A DNA stretch of 13,244 nt from Clostridiales bacterium. GTDB lineage: Bacteria > Bacillota > Clostridia > Oscillospirales > JAAYXM01. The notes under the pieces were generated by a model. It had not been told where the DNA came from. It searched no databases and worked only from the letters and a program-made list of their open reading frames with translations. Shown here in pieces: positions 12,083-13,244 of this stretch (positions within the stretch are counted from its first letter, which is position 1; each line of letters opens with the position of its first letter). Location of the stretch: NCBI GenBank assembly GCA_012515925.1, contig JAAYXM010000256.1, forward strand, positions 1-13,244. Direction: 5' to 3'. The position numbers and the translations under genes are program-made.

Positions 12083-13244
12083 ATGAAGCAAAGTATTATC
12101 ATAAAAGGCGCGCGGGAGCACAACCTTAAAAATATCGACGTGGAGATTCCCCGGGATAAGCTTGTGGTACTTACCGGGATATCCGGCTCGGGAAAGTCGA
12201 GCCTCGCGTTTGACACAATATACGCCGAGGGACAGCGCAGATACGTGGAGTCCCTTTCGTCGTATGCCCGCCAGTTTCTCGGGCAGATGGAAAAGCCGGA
12301 CGTGGATTATATCGAGGGGCTCTCACCCGCAATCTCAATCGACCAGAAGACAACCTCGAAAAACCCGCGCTCCACGGTGGGTACCGTTACGGAAATCTAC
12401 GACTATCTGCGCCTTTTATGGGCGCGAATCGGCATCGTGCACTGCCCGAACTGCGGCAAGATGATAAAGCAGCAGACGATAGACCAGATAATAGACAAAA
12501 TAATGACGCTTGACGAGGATACGAGAATTCAGATTCTCGCGCCCGTCGTGCGTTCGCGCAAGGGCGAGTATCTGAAAATATTTGAGGACGCGAGGAAATC
12601 CGGCTATGTGCGCGCCCGGGTTGACGGGATTATATACGACTTATCCGAGGAAATCCGCCTCGACAAAAATAAAAAGCACAACATAGAAATCGTTATCGAC
12701 AGGCTCGTGATAAAGGACGGCATCCGCAGCCGCGCGACGGATTCCGTCGAAACCGCGTCAGCTTTATCCGGCGGGCTTGTTATCGTAGATATAATTGACG
12801 GCGAGGAAATTCTTTTTTCGCAAAACTACGCGTGCGAGGACTGCGGCATCAGCATTGAGGAGATGACGCCGCGCATGTTCTCGTTTAATAACCCTTACGG
12901 CGCGTGCCCCGAATGCACAGGGCTCGGAACGCTTTTAAAAATCGACCCGGAACGCATAATACCCAACCCGGCCTTGTCGATATTGGACGGCGCTCTCCGC
13001 GCCTCGGGCTGGTCGAACGCGGAGCCCGGCACAATCGCGCGTATGTATTATGACGGAATTGCGAAAAAATATAAAGTGAAGCTAAGCACACCCGTAAAAG
13101 ACCTCCCGCCCGAAGTAGTCGACACAATACTTTACGGCACGAAGGGCGAAAAATTGGAATTGAGCTATGAGAAGGAATACGGCAAAGGTAAGTTTCACCA
13201 GGCGTTTGAGGGCCTTATCCCGAACCTCGAGCGCAGGTACCGCG
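12083..13244 (+). CDS. uvrA: Excinuclease ABC subunit UvrA, N-terminal 387 residues
   Basis: The open frame runs from the ATG at 12083 off the right edge; full UvrA is about 940 residues, so roughly 40 percent is present. UvrA is the ATPase that finds bulky DNA lesions and loads UvrB. Present are Walker A GISGSGKSS at 32-40, the early E-G-Q-R-R-Y-V-E-S-L-S-S-Y-A-R-Q-F-L segment, the UvrB-binding domain (about 130-245) and a zinc site formed by Cys251/254 and Cys275/278. A further CxxC lies at 121/124. The LSGGE-type signature and second ATPase half are beyond the window. The upstream site (AGTGAAGAG) is weak, so translation may be coupled to uvrB, whose stop is 16 nt away. Confidence 0.96.
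   Translation, partial: MKQSIIIKGAREHNLKNIDVEIPRDKLVVLTGISGSGKSSLAFDTIYAEGQRRYVESLSSYARQFLGQMEKPDVDYIEGLSPAISIDQKTTSKNPRSTVGTVTEIYDYLRLLWARIGIVHCPNCGKMIKQQTIDQIIDKIMTLDEDTRIQILAPVVRSRKGEYLKIFEDARKSGYVRARVDGIIYDLSEEIRLDKNKKHNIEIVIDRLVIKDGIRSRATDSVETASALSGGLVIVDIIDGEEILFSQNYACEDCGISIEEMTPRMFSFNNPYGACPECTGLGTLLKIDPERIIPNPALSILDGALRASGWSNAEPGTIARMYYDGIAKKYKVKLSTPVKDLPPEVVDTILYGTKGEKLELSYEKEYGKGKFHQAFEGLIPNLERRYR

Noticed and set aside
1..13244. CRISPR arrays, tRNA or rRNA genes, transposase or phage genes, known riboswitches
   Set aside because: None was seen: no regularly spaced repeats, no cloverleaf-like or rRNA-like stretches, and no mobile-element proteins among the supported genes. The gaps lack recognisable riboswitch cores.

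Overview
The window looks like a chromosomal segment of an anaerobic, low-to-moderate GC Firmicute, most likely class Clostridia. The reasons are AGGAGG-type ribosome binding sites, two TTG starts placed by strong Shine-Dalgarno sequences, AT-rich intergenic DNA with sigma-A-like promoters, a four-cysteine ribosomal protein L28, an NfnAB electron-bifurcating transhydrogenase, and an LplB/YtcP-type sugar permease pair beside a membrane-bound AraC sensor. I cannot assign a genus.

Layout, left to right. (1) Positions 1-187 hold the C-terminal end of an AraC-family regulator. (2) A clear promoter drives nfnA-nfnB, two overlapping genes for NADH-dependent ferredoxin:NADP+ oxidoreductase, ending in a strong hairpin shared with the convergent gene. 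(3) rpmB (L28) lies on the minus strand with its own promoter. (4) Two minus-strand permease genes follow, with no solute-binding lipoprotein and no ATPase nearby. (5) A 0.46-kb AT-rich gap carries several dyads. (6) A 759-residue minus-strand regulator combines a membrane-anchored extracellular sensor with an AraC DNA-binding domain, and probably controls the permeases. (7) A 350-bp divergent intergenic region contains a 70-bp GC-rich inverted-repeat element next to the regulator's ribosome binding site. (8) A tightly spaced plus-strand run follows: Cof-type HAD phosphatase, pyrE, radC, uvrB and the first 387 codons of uvrA.

How the genes fit together. NfnAB balances NADH, NADPH and reduced ferredoxin pools in anaerobic metabolism. 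The permease pair plus sensor is a sugar or oligosaccharide uptake module that must borrow its binding protein and ATPase from elsewhere. The right-hand run pairs nucleotide metabolism (pyrE, possibly the HAD) with DNA repair (uvrB-uvrA, with radC alongside).

Most of the window is ordinary core genome. I found no mobile element ORFs, phage genes, CRISPR array, rRNA or tRNA, and no convincing undescribed protein system. The observations most worth a second look are non-coding: two opposite-facing GCGA repeat arrays in the 4858-5319 gap, a dyad in place of the -35 box of the permease promoter, and the 70-bp structured element in the sensor's leader.
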